Origin: Flectonema sp. DT1601
Lineage: Eukaryota > Euglenozoa > Diplonemea > Diplonemida > Diplonemidae
DNA: 64,000 nucleotides
Assembly: GCA_964019425.1 (NCBI GenBank)
Contig: OZ025790.1
Span: 434,001-498,000, forward strand
Reading direction: 5' to 3'
Made by a program: the position numbers and the translations under genes. This document shows, piece after piece, positions 18,701 through 30,268 of this stretch (position 1 is the stretch's first letter; each line of letters opens with the position of its first letter). A model generated the notes under the pieces. That model had not been told where the DNA came from and did no database searches. It saw only the letters and a list, made by a program, of their open reading frames with translations.

Positions 18701-21700
18701 ATGGTGTTTCAAAGTATGCCTTACCGAACTCAACACACTGTCTACCATGTCCTGTTGGAGCTTACTGTGATGGAAGTAGTGACGTTAGAACATCTGAAGA
18801 CTATTGGAGATCTACTTTCAGTTCTTACACTTTTTATAAATGTGAAAAATCTGAAGCTTGTTTAGGTAATCAAAGTATTGGTTATTGCGCAGATGATCAC
18901 GAGCCTCACAGTCTGTCAAATCCGAATCCGCTATGTCGAACCTGTCAATTCGGTTTTATAAAATCGACATCACGATTCGACTGTCAACAGTGCCTTGATA
19001 CATTAATGCAGTGGGTAATCATATCTCTGTGGTGTATATTCGCATTTATAATCGTTTTATTTTTAATAGTAAAAGCAGTATCAAGTGGTCAAAGAGCAAA
19101 ACGATCCTCCTCCTTCACTATAGTTGTTAAGATGTTAATTACCCATTGCAGTACTGCTTCTCTTTTGGGTAATTACGGAAATGACATCGCGGTACAATTG
19201 CAGGAGCTACTCGACATTCAAAATTTTGCAACTGGAGGCTCATTGGGAGAAATGAATAATTTAAATTGCGTCATAGATATTTCATACTATGAAAAATTTG
19301 TTTTAATAATGTTGTTGCCTTTGATCTTTCCGATGATATTGGCGGTGGTTATTGGATTTTTATTTATTATAAAATACATCAAGACTGGATCTTGGGTATC
19401 ATCCTCAAAAAAGAAGAAACGACTAACTGAAACTGAAGCAGACGGAATCTACGATGACCTACTTCGTCTCAAATCTATTGATCCGGAGACTGAAGAGGAA
19501 GAGCAAGGCTTAACAGTTGATGACGTTCGATTACTTTATACTCAATACTTGTCTTCGGTGTTTAGAACTTATGTTGGATTGTCTCAACGATTTCCTGATT
19601 GTTGGATTCTCTGGAATGAGCTTCAAGAAGGGTTTTCAACTAAAAACAATTCCAGGATGATAAATAGAGAGGTTTTTACCAAAACTATTTTGTACAACCC
19701 ATCTGAAAGGATGAGTACCAGAAAGCAACTCGACACTGATAAAATTCAAAAAACAGATGACTGGTTGGGATACTATCTCGGATTCGACTCCAACAGATTA
19801 TTCCATGGATACGTCGCAGGCAACGTCATCGCTCTCGTCATAGCACAACCTCACTTAGTCAGACGTGCAGCATTATTCATTCAATGTAGGGAATACGATC
19901 ATGGCAATTCCGGTTCTAAAAACCTCTTCAAACATGACATGTCTCTGAACTGTGATGATGATGAGTTTAAAATATACTTCTCAATTGCCATGTTCTGTCT
20001 TGTCTTGTATGGTGTTGGGATTCCAATTGTTAGTCGATTTGGAGTCTCACTAATTAGTAAGTATACAATAGCATCGTCTAACAGCAAGAGAGAGAAGATT
20101 CGGATTATTAAAGAAAGACCACATGATCAGAACAACAACAACAACAACAACAACAACAACCATCAATATGATGAACAAGAAAGAAGAATAAACGCCAACC
20201 TAATGTTCGGATACTTAACTGCTGGATACCACGATGATGCTCTTTACTGGGAATCAATTATAATGTTAAGAAAATGTTTATTAGTCGTCATTTCTGTTTA
20301 TGCTCAAGGTAATGCTGCAACTCATTTTGCTGTTTGGACTCTGTTGTCATTTTGTGTTCTACAGCACAAACATCAGCCTTATCAAGATGCTACTCTTAAC
20401 AGGCTCGAGTCGATATCACTTTTAACAATAATTGCGACTCTTGAATTGTCGATTTTATATAATAAAGAAACCGGAAACTTATCATCTGAACACTCATCTC
20501 CTTGGGTTCAGATTGGGTATTGGTGTCTGACATTTGTTTTAATATCCGCAAACATAGTAACCGTCTTAATGATTACGTGGGGTGCTATAAAAACATTTCC
20601 AGAATACGTGAGCGACGTTGCGACCGACTGTGTCGGTGGAATAAATAAAATTTATTCTGTGATTCCTAAAGTAGTTTTGTCTTTTTTAGTAAGAGCATCT
20701 CGGGGAGGGTTAATCACCAGACTTGATCCGTCGACTGGAAAGTGTAATTCCACGCAACTGTTACTTCAAGATGACGAGATTGAGAATGACGGATTATCAC
20801 CAACAGCAGCATCAGGAAACAATAACTGTTGTTGCGGAGGTAAGTCATCACCGACGATAGAAAAATTACAGCATTTTAAAGATCAAATCTTCTTGGGTGT
20901 TCCGTGGAGTAGGGTACCAAAAGGAACCGTCATCCTCCGACGCAGTTCCGCGGGATATAAATCTCATGAGATAAACGATTCCATCTCCGCATGTGTTTCA
21001 TCAATAATAGCACTCCTTGTGATATCTGGTGAAGGAATTTACTGCAAAAGACATTCTATTATCAGTGCATCGTCAACTGTTTCCCTGCTTAACACGACTG
21101 GTTCTTCTGAGTCTCTCAAAGCCAATATAGTGGCGCAGTCACATTCTGAAGTACGTTCTGACGTGGGAATAACAATATCAACAGTGTTGTGTGATCATCC
21201 TCAAAAACCGGTAATGAAATTCTCGTCGAATATTATATCATGTGAGTTGGTTGTTTTTCAACAATTCGGAGGATGCCCGTCAGCCATACCCGAACACCGT
21301 CAAACTCAGTCATTTGTGTTTGAGATTTTTTACGATGGACATCAGAACACAGCTGATCCAACGTGGGTTAAAAACATTCCAAATTTCGACGCCCAAAAAC
21401 CACAATGGGTTCACACAACTAGTAATCAAGAAACTCTCATTTTGTTTTTTGATATGCTAAATAAGGTTTGGTGCATTGCTCAACTTGGTAAGCAAACATC
21501 ACAACGAGTTTTGTGTGCTGGTTTGCAGTCGTCTTCAGATGCACGTTGTCTGTCGATGCCTCATATTTTAAAGTGGGAATCCGCTCTTGTTTCTGGAGAT
21601 GGAATAGATCATCACGGCATTCCTCACACCGTATCATTTGTGATTATGAATAAACAACTACTAAAGAATACCGACAACCTTGACAATGAGAATAGTGATT

Positions 21701-23442
21701 CTCAAGACCCAGTAACATCTTATCTAAAGACTTTTTATATAACTGACAACGCAGATTTACCATTTCTGCCTGATAGGTGTGTTAATTCACCAACGTGGAG
21801 ATCAACAGCGGGAGAGTGTAGTGGTTATATATTTCGTCATAAATCAATGGGTTGTTGGATTGTTTATGATAATGGTGAAATCTTAACGAGATCAAAACCA
21901 ACGTCGAGTAACTCAATGCCACATGAAGCGTCGTGGGATCCCAAAACCAATACTGTAGTCGGATCACCGTCATCTGGTATAGTCGTTCAAATTTTATATC
22001 ATCAAAGAGGTGATCCAAAACAAGACATGATAACTGTTGTATGGGAGACTCACCAATGTAGATGGTCTCCAAGCTCACCTCCAGTCATTTTAGACAAACA
22101 TGTCTCCACTCATTCTCGTGAGAGTATTATGATGTGTGATGTTACTTTTGATAGTGATATTAGGTGGGAGTATTTATCAAAATCTGACTTGCTTTTTGGA
22201 ACCCTCAATCGAGTTTCTTGCTTTGCAAGAATACCACAAGGAAGTAGTGTTGCCACTCGGTGTAATATAAAAAATAGCAAGGGAAAGATATTATTTTCTG
22301 AAGCGTGTCATGAAATCTTCTCTGGAGGACCAGAAAAGGTTTTTACTCGAGGTGCTGCTGAGCCAACAGTACGTTGGATACCTCAAACAGGCATTCTTCG
22401 GGGAATGAATCAAGTATGGTTTTCTTTTTTTCTTTTTTTTGCCCTTATTAAAAACATCAAGAAGAATAAATGATTAAAATCAAACTAAAATCAGGTGTAC
22501 GAATCTTCTAATCGGTTTATTAATGTCTTTCTGTCGGAATTTAAAAAGCGTTCGGGGATATTGGCGACTCAATTATTCCCTAGAGGTCACTTAGCCATTG
22601 AATTCGAGTTTGCGATTATCTCTGGTGAATGTAGAGCTGAAATAGAACCATTGACATGTACCATAGCAGCCAGTGAGTTAAACATCAATCCAAACAACAA
22701 TAAAGACGGATTATCTCCAATTGCTAATCGAAGGGAGAGTGGAGGACTTGTTGTTGACGAGCCTGGATTTCAGTGTGTGATTCTAACTAATGCTTCAGCT
22801 CCTGTTGATGGTAGGGAACCAATTGTGAGAGCGATAAAAACAGCATCACTTGAGATTGATATAATGCTTCAGATAAGTAGAAGGGAATCGATTATCGTTC
22901 CTTTCGATATTTCAATACAGCTGCCTGTTGAAGGTGTTGATCAAATAGCATCACCTCATCCATCTCAATTAAGTGAAATCTTATCGAGACACGGCAACCT
23001 CATCCCTGGATGTGAATCTCCTACGAAGAATGTCAGTGATTTATTATCGACACCTATTAGGCTACCTGGAGCAGCATCACCTGCTTCACTTAGTAGCGTG
23101 CATACCTTCACTAATAGTATTGTGTCTCCTGTTGATGAGATTTGTATTCCAATACCAGACTTTATAATTAGAACAGACATCCCTTTTGATAATAACAATC
23201 CAGATAATGAGATCTGTGATAGTAATTATAACGGTGATGCTACTGATAATGAGGTAGCTGTTACGTTACCAAATCAAGTTGCGTTGCTCTCTCCTATTAG
23301 AAGTGAGCCATTGTCGCCTACTTTATCTTATCTTACGAGTGACTGTGTTCCTTATTTAGAACGAGCTCTCACTCCGAAGGCTGCGCTTCCGCCACTTGGA
23401 AGTCCGCAGGGAAATTCTAACACACAGTGGCCTCTCTTGTGA
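12763..23442 (+). CDS. Giant multi-exon membrane protein (LamG-like ectodomain, Cys-rich juxtamembrane region, multi-TM)
   Basis: Three exons: 12763-18442, 18524-22413 and 22495-23442, giving 3505 aa. Both introns are 81 nt. The second uses GTATGG and TCAG in phase 0. The first needs the weaker donor GTGGTT to keep frame, but has a TACTAAC branch-like motif and ends ACAG. The N-terminus is a signal peptide (MVLLTALFVVTVS). The roughly 1900-residue ectodomain includes Cys-rich and LamG/ConA-like stretches (for example GKVYLDGNEIDL). A CPVGAYC…C…C juxtamembrane module sits near 1969, as in GCC2/GCC3 or ephrin-receptor-like proteins. About six to seven membrane spans lie between about 2057 and 2580, with a poly-Asn run near 2430 in a loop. 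A long cytoplasmic tail of about 900 residues follows. Similar large surface proteins occur in many protists; ligand and function are unknown. It could be an adhesion or sensory receptor. Confidence 0.85.
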
Positions 23443-24113
23443 AGGGTTTTTTTTTTTTTTTAAATGTTTTTTTATTTACACTTTAGTCGGAAATACTTTT
23501 CCAAGTATTTGAGACTTTCTTTTTGTTGTTATTATCTCATGAAAGACTTGTGAGTAAATCTCTTTAACGTCATCTATTTTAGGGATGGGTTCATATTATC
23601 ATATCGAGTGCTTTTTTTCTTCTGTCGTCTTTTAGACGATCACAAACGTTATCTTTTAAGTCGGAGAGAAAAACTAATCTTCTCACACGATCTCTCTGTT
23701 GTTCAGAACGGTGGTGGTGTGAATCATTGCCTAATTGGTCTTTTTGTGGGATTTCTCACAACGCGCCCTTTATTCTTTTTTTATATCTCTTCTCGGTTCT
23801 TTTTTTTAATTTTTTTTTTTTTTTTTTTCAATTGTACTGGGTAACTTCTCACCTCACTCGTTGTTGTACGCGCTCTCTCGATTGTGAAGTGCTCATCTGC
23901 CGTGACAGAAAACTAGTAGGATACTACTTCTGTATTAGTGATGCACAGTAATGTATTTATTTATCTTCATCGCTCTCCTTTGTGTGATTTTAGATAGGTA
24001 GCATGTGAGAGGCCTCCGTACGACATGTTCTCCTGTTGATATGTTTCTTGTTGTTTAAATTGTGGTGGGTTTGTCTTGTTGTCTTTTGTGTGATTGGAGT
24101 TGTTGTTTGGAAT

Positions 24114-24152
<39 letters not shown>

Positions 24153-24822
24153 TTTTGAATTACTCGAAAAGGAGCCAATCTGCTACTTGTGATTCCTTTT
24201 TGAAATTATTTTTTTTTGTTTTTTGGTTTTCCGACTCTTCTCATTCTCTCTCTCTCTCTCTCGCTGATATTTTTTTTTAAAATTTTCTTTTCATAGCGTC
24301 TCGTTGATAATTTTCCGTGAATTATCTACCTTTTCCTTGGTGACCTTTGATAGAAATATATTTTTTTATTATTATTTTTTTTTAAATTTAAGACACTCAC
24401 TCCTTGGTAACAAGGAATTCTTTATTTGACCCGTTTATTGCCTTTTAATACACAGCTGGTCAGGTAGTATTCCTGTTGCTCTCTTACCCTCACGTGAAGA
24501 ACATTTATTTTTATTTTTCTTTTTTTCAATTACACGACTGACTTTAAATTGATTTCAGTTATTGCGATTGGAATCTCAAGTCATTTTATTTATTTACCCT
24601 GGTGTTTGCTTATTGCTGCCCTTTTTTTATAAATTTTTGTAATAGTTTTATTTTATGCATAATTTTTCACTGTTCTTTTCCTTTTTGACAGGTAAGACAT
24701 TGAGAATGATGGTTAAGTAGTCGTTACAGCTGTGCGATTGAATGACTGGTTCCCCGTAAGCATACCTTAATTACAAAATAAAATAAAAATATCATTTCTT
24801 TCTTAATAGGTGTCTTCGTTCG
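23443..24822. other. 1.4 kb intergenic region without a clear gene
   Basis: T-rich, with several T runs, an A run near 24117-24147 and a CT dinucleotide run near 24244-24262. A perfect hairpin AAATACTTttccAAGTATTT lies at about 23491-23510, just after the giant gene, and TCCTTGgtaaCAAGGA lies near 24401-24416. The stretch before 24823 ends in TTAATAG, a possible trans-splice acceptor. No supported coding exon. Confidence 0.5.
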
Positions 24823-25995
24823 ATGGGAGGATTTCTCTCACCGAAAGCCCGTCGAACAGCAAAAGGAGTTTTCTTAGCTTTTGAAAAAGACGAGCTTCAC
24901 GATGAAGACCTACTCACTATTATTGCTTCAAACGATGGGAAAGAACGAAGTAAAAAGTTTAATGAAAAAGTAAATGCCAACACGTTTGAAGAGTTCCTTG
25001 AGGGTTGGGGAAACGTTGGAGAGGTAGCCGATAGGATGACAGAATTTTTTATAACACAAACGATTTCAACTTGGGGTGAGTCTATAAAAGATATCTCTTG
25101 GTTGAAATCTCAACTACCAACATCAGAACACCGTCACATCGATTCACCTTCACAACGACTAGCTGATGACGACATTGCGACAGCAACTGTAATACAACAG
25201 ATGTGTGGAAGATCTCCAACAGCTTTACGAGCGTTTTGTAGATTGTGTAAATGTGAACCGCATTCGACAACTGAGACAACAGAACCCATCGTAGCTGACA
25301 TACTACCCACAGAAGTAGTTCAATTGCAACCAGCACATGCAGAGTGTCAATCACCTGATGAAAATAATGAAAATGATATCCTCGTAGAAGATAGTAATAA
25401 TGTTTGTCTTGAGCAGCAAGCTGATCCAGTTGAAGAACCCCCAAATGATAACATAATAACTTCAGTAGATGTTGTTATGGAAGAGTCTGATTTGATAAAA
25501 GAAGAACAGGCAGCCAGAGAGAGATTACTACTCCGAATGAATGGCTGTGACAGGGGGAGTGAAATAAAAACTGAAACTGATATTTCAGTTTCTGAAATTA
25601 GGAACACAGTCGCTCACTTATCAAGTTTAAGACAAACCCTCGAAGGGATTCGTGTAAATCAAAGTCTTAATATTTCCTATAACGAATCAAAGCGATCTGA
25701 TGCTTATTTCGCATCTCCTCCTCTTCCGTTTAAAGTTGAGGACAATCAGCATCTGTACAGGGATTCTGTTGAGAGTGTTGTATGTGCTCCTCCATACCTC
25801 CCTCCTCAAACTCAACAATACCAGAATTCTTCTCAGTGTAGATCTGTTGCATACCTTCCACCTGAAAGAAATGTAACTCACAGTAGCAAACCTGCGAATA
25901 AACATCTAAGTTATGTAGTTAGCGAGGCAAAGAGACTCTCTCATTCCAGCAAACAAAAACGGGGAAATAAAATTCCGTTCACACTGAGCTCGTAG
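24823..25995 (+). CDS. Uncharacterised 390-aa protein
   Basis: Starts at the first ATG, 13 nt after a possible acceptor (TTAATAG). The first 70 residues are charged and helical, containing GGFLSPKARRTAKGVFLAF and EEFLEGWGNVGE. A short Cys cluster (CGRSPTALRAFCRLCKC) lies near 126-142. The C-terminal half is acidic then Ser/Gln-rich and probably disordered. No signal peptide or membrane span. I do not recognise it; the length and absence of stops support a real gene. Confidence 0.7.
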   Translation: MGGFLSPKARRTAKGVFLAFEKDELHDEDLLTIIASNDGKERSKKFNEKVNANTFEEFLEGWGNVGEVADRMTEFFITQTISTWGESIKDISWLKSQLPTSEHRHIDSPSQRLADDDIATATVIQQMCGRSPTALRAFCRLCKCEPHSTTETTEPIVADILPTEVVQLQPAHAECQSPDENNENDILVEDSNNVCLEQQADPVEEPPNDNIITSVDVVMEESDLIKEEQAARERLLLRMNGCDRGSEIKTETDISVSEIRNTVAHLSSLRQTLEGIRVNQSLNISYNESKRSDAYFASPPLPFKVEDNQHLYRDSVESVVCAPPYLPPQTQQYQNSSQCRSVAYLPPERNVTHSSKPANKHLSYVVSEAKRLSHSSKQKRGNKIPFTLSS

Positions 25996-26296
25996 TGTCG
26001 ATTGTTAGATCTATATTTCCCATTCCCTCCTCCCGCTGTATTTATTTTTTGAAAAAAAACTAGCCTTGTTGAGTCTTTGTATCTCATTATGTTATTTCTA
26101 ACATATATTCTGAGTGATATGTCGGGTTTTCGTTGAAATTATTTTTTTCAGTACAGGTGTCACACTTTCAGCATTCCCTGCCCGCCGGGTTCAGAAATTA
26201 TGTCAACATTCGAAAAGCGTCTCTTATTGCTGGTTATGAAACCAATAATGTGCATCCCCTCCTTTAAACAAATAATCACACAGCCATTCATATAAA
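25996..26296. other. Intergenic, no gene seen
   Basis: 3' UTR and spacer with a small perfect hairpin ATGTTAtttcTAACAT at about 26089-26104. Confidence 0.4.
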
Positions 26297-27256
26297 ATGA
26301 TACCTCGAAACGTATGGCACACTGATGATGGTCGTAGAGCCAGTCGATCTGCTTCTGTCTCTCCAAAAGAACTAAAATTACCGAAGAAGAAAATTAATAT
26401 GACGAACTTGAAAACTATAAATATAAAAATTACTGCTGCGGCGATTTGTATCATCTCAATGGTGGTGATGATGTTAGTGTTTTATGATGACTTGTTGTAT
26501 GCACCTTGTTTATTTATTGAAGGTGGATATGCGAAATCGGGAATAACGTTGTGCGAGTTCAGAACCGACTCTACTATAGCCAGGAACAGTTTAGTTTACC
26601 TAATGGGTCGTGAACAAGTTTTAAATGGGAGTTCAACGGTGTTAAAAAATGATATGGAAATCACTTTCGAAGAATACATCTCCAACAACCCAGTAATACG
26701 AACTCCACCAACCCATCTTTGGCAATTATTCGATGCGACAATCCAAACTATGAAGCACAGTTCTGAAATAAGAATTCTCAATGGAGGTCAAGACCTCAGT
26801 TTACATCCATTTCCATCATTGTTTTCTTTCAATATTCTCAATTATGATTTAGAAACTATTAAAAGTCTTGTTAAATATACAATAATAAGCCTATTTGGAA
26901 ATACGATGAAAGCTTTATTCGTTCCAATGATAATGTTGTTACTGTTTTTATGTTATAGTTATCACAAAAGACTTAGACAGAGAGAAGTTGATTTGATTGT
27001 GTCAAGTTGTTACTGCGAGCTTCGGAATTGTAATTCAAATGGGATAAGTTTGCTGCAACTCCGTCGTCAGGTTGAAGCGAATCTTAGAAACAAATTATCT
27101 CAAAATCGAATTAGATCGCATTGGAGATTTCCTGGAGATGTAAATGGACAGATTGAGCTTTGTCTTCAGTACGATTTCAACGGAGTTGAGTTCATAAAAA
27201 GAAACGGTGAAGATATAGTAAAGCTAAGGGAAAAGTCAAAGCAAAAAGTAAAATAG
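26297..27256 (+). CDS. MAN1/Src1-like inner nuclear membrane protein (MSC domain candidate)
   Basis: 319 aa. A basic, Ser-rich N-terminal segment is followed by a first membrane span (about 44-66). A loop of about 135 residues follows, then a second span (about 204-223) and a C-terminal domain (about 230-312). That domain has the look of the MAN1-Src1 C-terminal winged helix: a helix, ISLLQLRRQV, a basic helix, HWRFPGDVNGQIELCL, and a closing strand FNGVEFI. This topology (N-terminus, TM, lumenal loop, TM, winged helix) is that of Src1/Heh1/MAN1, which tether chromatin and nuclear pores at the inner nuclear envelope. No LEM motif is visible in the short N-terminus. The call rests on pattern and topology, not a search. 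Confidence 0.5.
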   Translation: MIPRNVWHTDDGRRASRSASVSPKELKLPKKKINMTNLKTINIKITAAAICIISMVVMMLVFYDDLLYAPCLFIEGGYAKSGITLCEFRTDSTIARNSLVYLMGREQVLNGSSTVLKNDMEITFEEYISNNPVIRTPPTHLWQLFDATIQTMKHSSEIRILNGGQDLSLHPFPSLFSFNILNYDLETIKSLVKYTIISLFGNTMKALFVPMIMLLLFLCYSYHKRLRQREVDLIVSSCYCELRNCNSNGISLLQLRRQVEANLRNKLSQNRIRSHWRFPGDVNGQIELCLQYDFNGVEFIKRNGEDIVKLREKSKQKVK

Positions 27257-27526
27257 TATAACTTTCTTAGAATTTATAATTCATCTCCTCTCCTGTTTTA
27301 TTTGAGGAGACTTCATCAGCTAATAAAAAGCTAATCAAGTCTTAGTATATAAGTCTTTTTATGATATTTCATACAACAGGAGGTGAGGGTTAGAAATATT
27401 GTTGGATATCTCATGTGAAGGTGTTGGGGGGGTTTTTCTTTTATTTTGTATTTGACGTGTTTGTTGTTTATTAGTATCGTATTTTTAATAAATAATATCA
27501 GCACGCTCTCCCGCACCGCTATTAAA

Positions 27527-28540
27527 ATGCACAAGGTCGCTGTTTTGGGAGCTGCCGGGGGTATCGGTCAACCACTTTCCCTTTTGATGAAGAGTAGTAA
27601 TCTGATTTCTGACCTTACTCTTTACGACATCGTAAACACACCGGGAGTTGCTGCTGACTTGTCCCATATCTCCACTCCAGCCAAGGTGTCTGGATTCGTC
27701 GGAGATGACATTGGTGAGGCGCTTAAGGGTAGAGACATTGTCATCATCCCTGCTGGTGTTCCACGTAAGCCTGGTATGACCAGAGACGATTTGTTCAACA
27801 CCAACGCTGGAATCGTTCACACCCTCGCCAAGGCGTGTGCTGAGCACTGCCCAAACGCCGCGTTCCTCATCATCTCCAACCCGGTCAACTCAACTGTTCC
27901 AATCTTCGCTGAGGCCTTGAAGGCCGCTGGTGTGTACAACCCAAGAAAGTTGTTCGGAGTTACCACCCTCGACATTGTTCGTGCCAAGACCTTCGTTGCT
28001 GAGATGAAGGGAGCTGATGTTAATGACGTTAAGGTTCCAGTTGTTGGAGGACACAGTGGACAGACCATCGTCCCACTTCTCTCAAAGACCGGATTCGAAT
28101 TCACCGCTGAGGAGGTTGAGACTCTCACCCAGAGAATCCAGTTTGGAGGAGATGAAGTTGTGAAGGCCAAGGCTGGAGCAGGTTCCGCCACCCTCTCCAT
28201 GGCTTTCGCCGGTATGTTGTTACTTTACATTATTTAGTTGAGGAGGTGTTTTTGTTTATAAATGAAATCAATAAACTTACTTACAACAGGAGCTGAGTTC
28301 GCATTCAGCTTGATGAGAGCGATGAACGGAGAGGAGAATGTTATCGAGTGTACCTACGTTGACAGCAATGTTGATTCTACCCCATACTTCTCTTCTCTTG
28401 TTCGTCTCGGAAAGAATGGAGTTGAAGAAATCCTTCCAGTCGGTGACATCAACGCCCACGAGAAGACTCTTCTTGAAGAATGCCGTAGACAGTTAGCCGG
28501 TAATATCACGAAGGGTATTGACTTCGTCAAGAGTTCCTAA
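27527..28540 (+). CDS. Malate dehydrogenase, copy 1 (no targeting peptide)
   Basis: Two exons, 27527-28211 and 28290-28540 (311 aa), with a 78-nt phase-1 intron (GTATGT…ACAACAG). It is a mitochondrial/glycosomal-type NAD malate dehydrogenase, interconverting malate and oxaloacetate. [15 protein letters not shown] forms the NAD-binding turn, [13 protein letters not shown] carries substrate arginines, [11 protein letters not shown] is present, and [11 protein letters not shown] holds the catalytic histidine. In copy 2 the protein starts eight codons earlier; here the matching codon is ACG (27503), so the first ATG gives a protein beginning MHKVAVLG. It may therefore be cytosolic, or the presequence may be supplied by splicing that I cannot see. 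The body and intron are almost identical to copy 2. Confidence 0.92.
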
Positions 28541-29058
28541 ATCAGTTTCTTCTTCTTCTTCGTCTTCTTCCATATCTCTTTGTCATTTCATATATAATTT
28601 ATTTCATTCATTCTGCCTTATCCACTTCAAGAGATCAACTAACATACAGACAAGTGGTTTTCACACAACGCAAATCACTTGTCATGAAGTGGAGTGGTGT
28701 GTCTGTAATTACTAATTAGGTTCTGTTTTTTCCTCTCATTTTTATTAAACCTGGTCCAAGTTTGGCAACCAGCGCCTTCATACCACTTTTTTTTAATTTT
28801 TTTTTTATTTTTTTTTAAAGTCAGTCAAATAGTCAGCGGAATGTGAGATTGAGGGAGAAGAAAAAAAAAAAAAAAAAAAAAAAAAAAGAATCCTCGCGAG
28901 GTTCGCTTTGTGTCTGCGACAGAGCTTTCTGCAGTATTGTATGGTACTGCTGAGGTAAATTTTTCCTTGGATTTACTTTTTTATTATTTTTTTTTTTTTT
29001 ATAAACTTTTTTTTAATACTACTCGTTCTGCTGCTTTTACTTTAAACTGACACGAAAT
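28541..29058. other. Structured 3' region between the MDH1 gene and the candidate RNA
   Basis: A nested perfect hairpin lies at 28622-28692: outer CCACTTCA / TGAAGTGG (8 bp) and inner GACAAGTG / CACTTGTC (8 bp). After an A run, 28892-28901 is the palindrome CCTCGCGAGG, and 28931-28950 folds as GCAGTAttgtatggTACTGC. No ORF. Confidence 0.5.
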
Positions 29059-29155
29059 GCTGCCTGCGGGCCTTAATCCTATCTGTTATTCCTAGCGTGA
29101 CGAAATCTGCTGTGAGAATAAAGGCAGTAGGATTACTGTCCCAGCCACCAGCAGC
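29059..29155 (+). ncRNA. Candidate structured RNA, unassigned
   Basis: A 97-nt segment with three nested complementary arms: GCTGC (29059-29063) with GCAGC (29151-29155), TAATCCTA (29074-29081) with TAGGATTA (29128-29135), and TTATTC (29086-29091) with GAATAA (29116-29121). It stands as an island of balanced composition between T-rich tracts and is followed at once by TTTTCTTTTTT, as a Pol III terminator would be. No tRNA, 5S, U-snRNA or C/D-box identity could be assigned. The strand is inferred from the T run. Confidence 0.3.
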
Positions 29156-29266
29156 TTTTCTTTTTTTTTTTTTTTTTTTTTTGTTTCATTTTTTTATTTT
29201 TTTATTATATTTTTCCCCCCTTTCACCTCGTCAACAAAGTTAATTCTTTTTAATAATTATGATAGA

Positions 29267-29297
<31 letters not shown>

Positions 29298-29499
29298 TTC
29301 GAACCAAACGGGTTTCGAAGCCCTATTTTTATTCAGCTCCTTTTTTCATATTGTTGATGAGAATATTTATGGATAGCGGATGTGATTGTGTTTCTTCATT
29401 CAGGTTTAAATCGTAATTGAGATAACGATGTAAAAAAACTGTGATAACCAACGACTTTGTTATCATAATTTTCATTCTCTCAGAACGTACGTTCAAGAC

Positions 29500-29817
29500 A
29501 TGGAAACGGCTGGTCCGTTTGATTGGGAGGACTCATCAAGTGAACAGAAACCTCTTCAAGCAGCTACACCATTCTGCGTATCTTCAGTAGCAATTACACC
29601 GTTTGGAACACGGCTTGAGACTTCACCAGCAACGGAAACATCATCTGAAGCATCGTCGGCAGTGTCGACTGAAAAGGGAATCAGATTACAAAATGCGAGG
29701 GTTGCTTTAGAAAGTGCGATGAGCCGACTGAAGAAACTTAAAAAGGAAGCTTTAGACTTGGCGTTTGTGGTACTTGAGATTGAAGATCAACTGGAAGCTG
29801 CGAAAGAAAAAAAATAA
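29500..29817 (+). CDS. Small coiled-coil protein, uncharacterised
   Basis: 105 aa. An acidic, Ser/Thr-rich first half starts METAGPFDWEDSS. The second half is a Leu-heptad coiled coil (about 62-103) ending in Lys. It lies between the two MDH copies, on the same strand. A candidate acceptor (CTCAG) precedes the ATG by about 20 nt. Not recognised; could be a small structural or adaptor protein. Confidence 0.6.
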   Translation: METAGPFDWEDSSSEQKPLQAATPFCVSSVAITPFGTRLETSPATETSSEASSAVSTEKGIRLQNARVALESAMSRLKKLKKEALDLAFVVLEIEDQLEAAKEKK

Positions 29818-30268
29818 ATCCGAAAAATGACAGCGATTCTTATTAGAAATCCGTTTCTTACTTGACCTTCCTATCTAAAGATTTGTGTTGTTGTTTTTTT
29901 ACAACATTATTTGTTCGGTGCTATCATTTCACACCCCCGCCCCTCATATATGGGGGTTTTATCGATACCAACTGTTGGTCTTTTTACATGGCAACCAACC
30001 CTATTTTTTAGTTATAGCCAATTTCAAGTTGCTTTATATTTAATTTCAGTATCAAGTTACCCTACTTTTCTTTTTTCCCGAAAACTTGTCGTACCGATGG
30101 CTGGAATGATGGAATGCTGTTTTAGTAGCCTCGCCATTGTGGAGGTCGTATAGCGACTAGTACTTTGTGGATCGTGGGTTGTTGAGTACTTTTCTTAGTG
30201 ATGTGTGGTGTTTTTGAGTATTATTCTTCGACAGTGACTTCTATCAAAAAACAAAAAAACTCTTTAAA
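29818..30268. other. Intergenic, no gene seen
   Basis: Leader and spacer before MDH copy 2. The 80-codon frame at 29911-30153 begins with TTG and looks like chance. Confidence 0.4.

Noticed and set aside
23608-24280. Three + frames rich in Phe or Lys
   Set aside because: Translations of T and A runs in the 1.4 kb spacer.
28905-28955. Resemblance of TTTCTGCAGTATTGTATGG to a spliced-leader exon/donor
   Set aside because: The match to known euglenozoan leaders is short and lacks the 5' AAC-type start; single copy rather than a tandem array.
29911-30153. 80-codon + frame between the MDH genes
   Set aside because: Starts with TTG, no coding-like composition, in a leader region.
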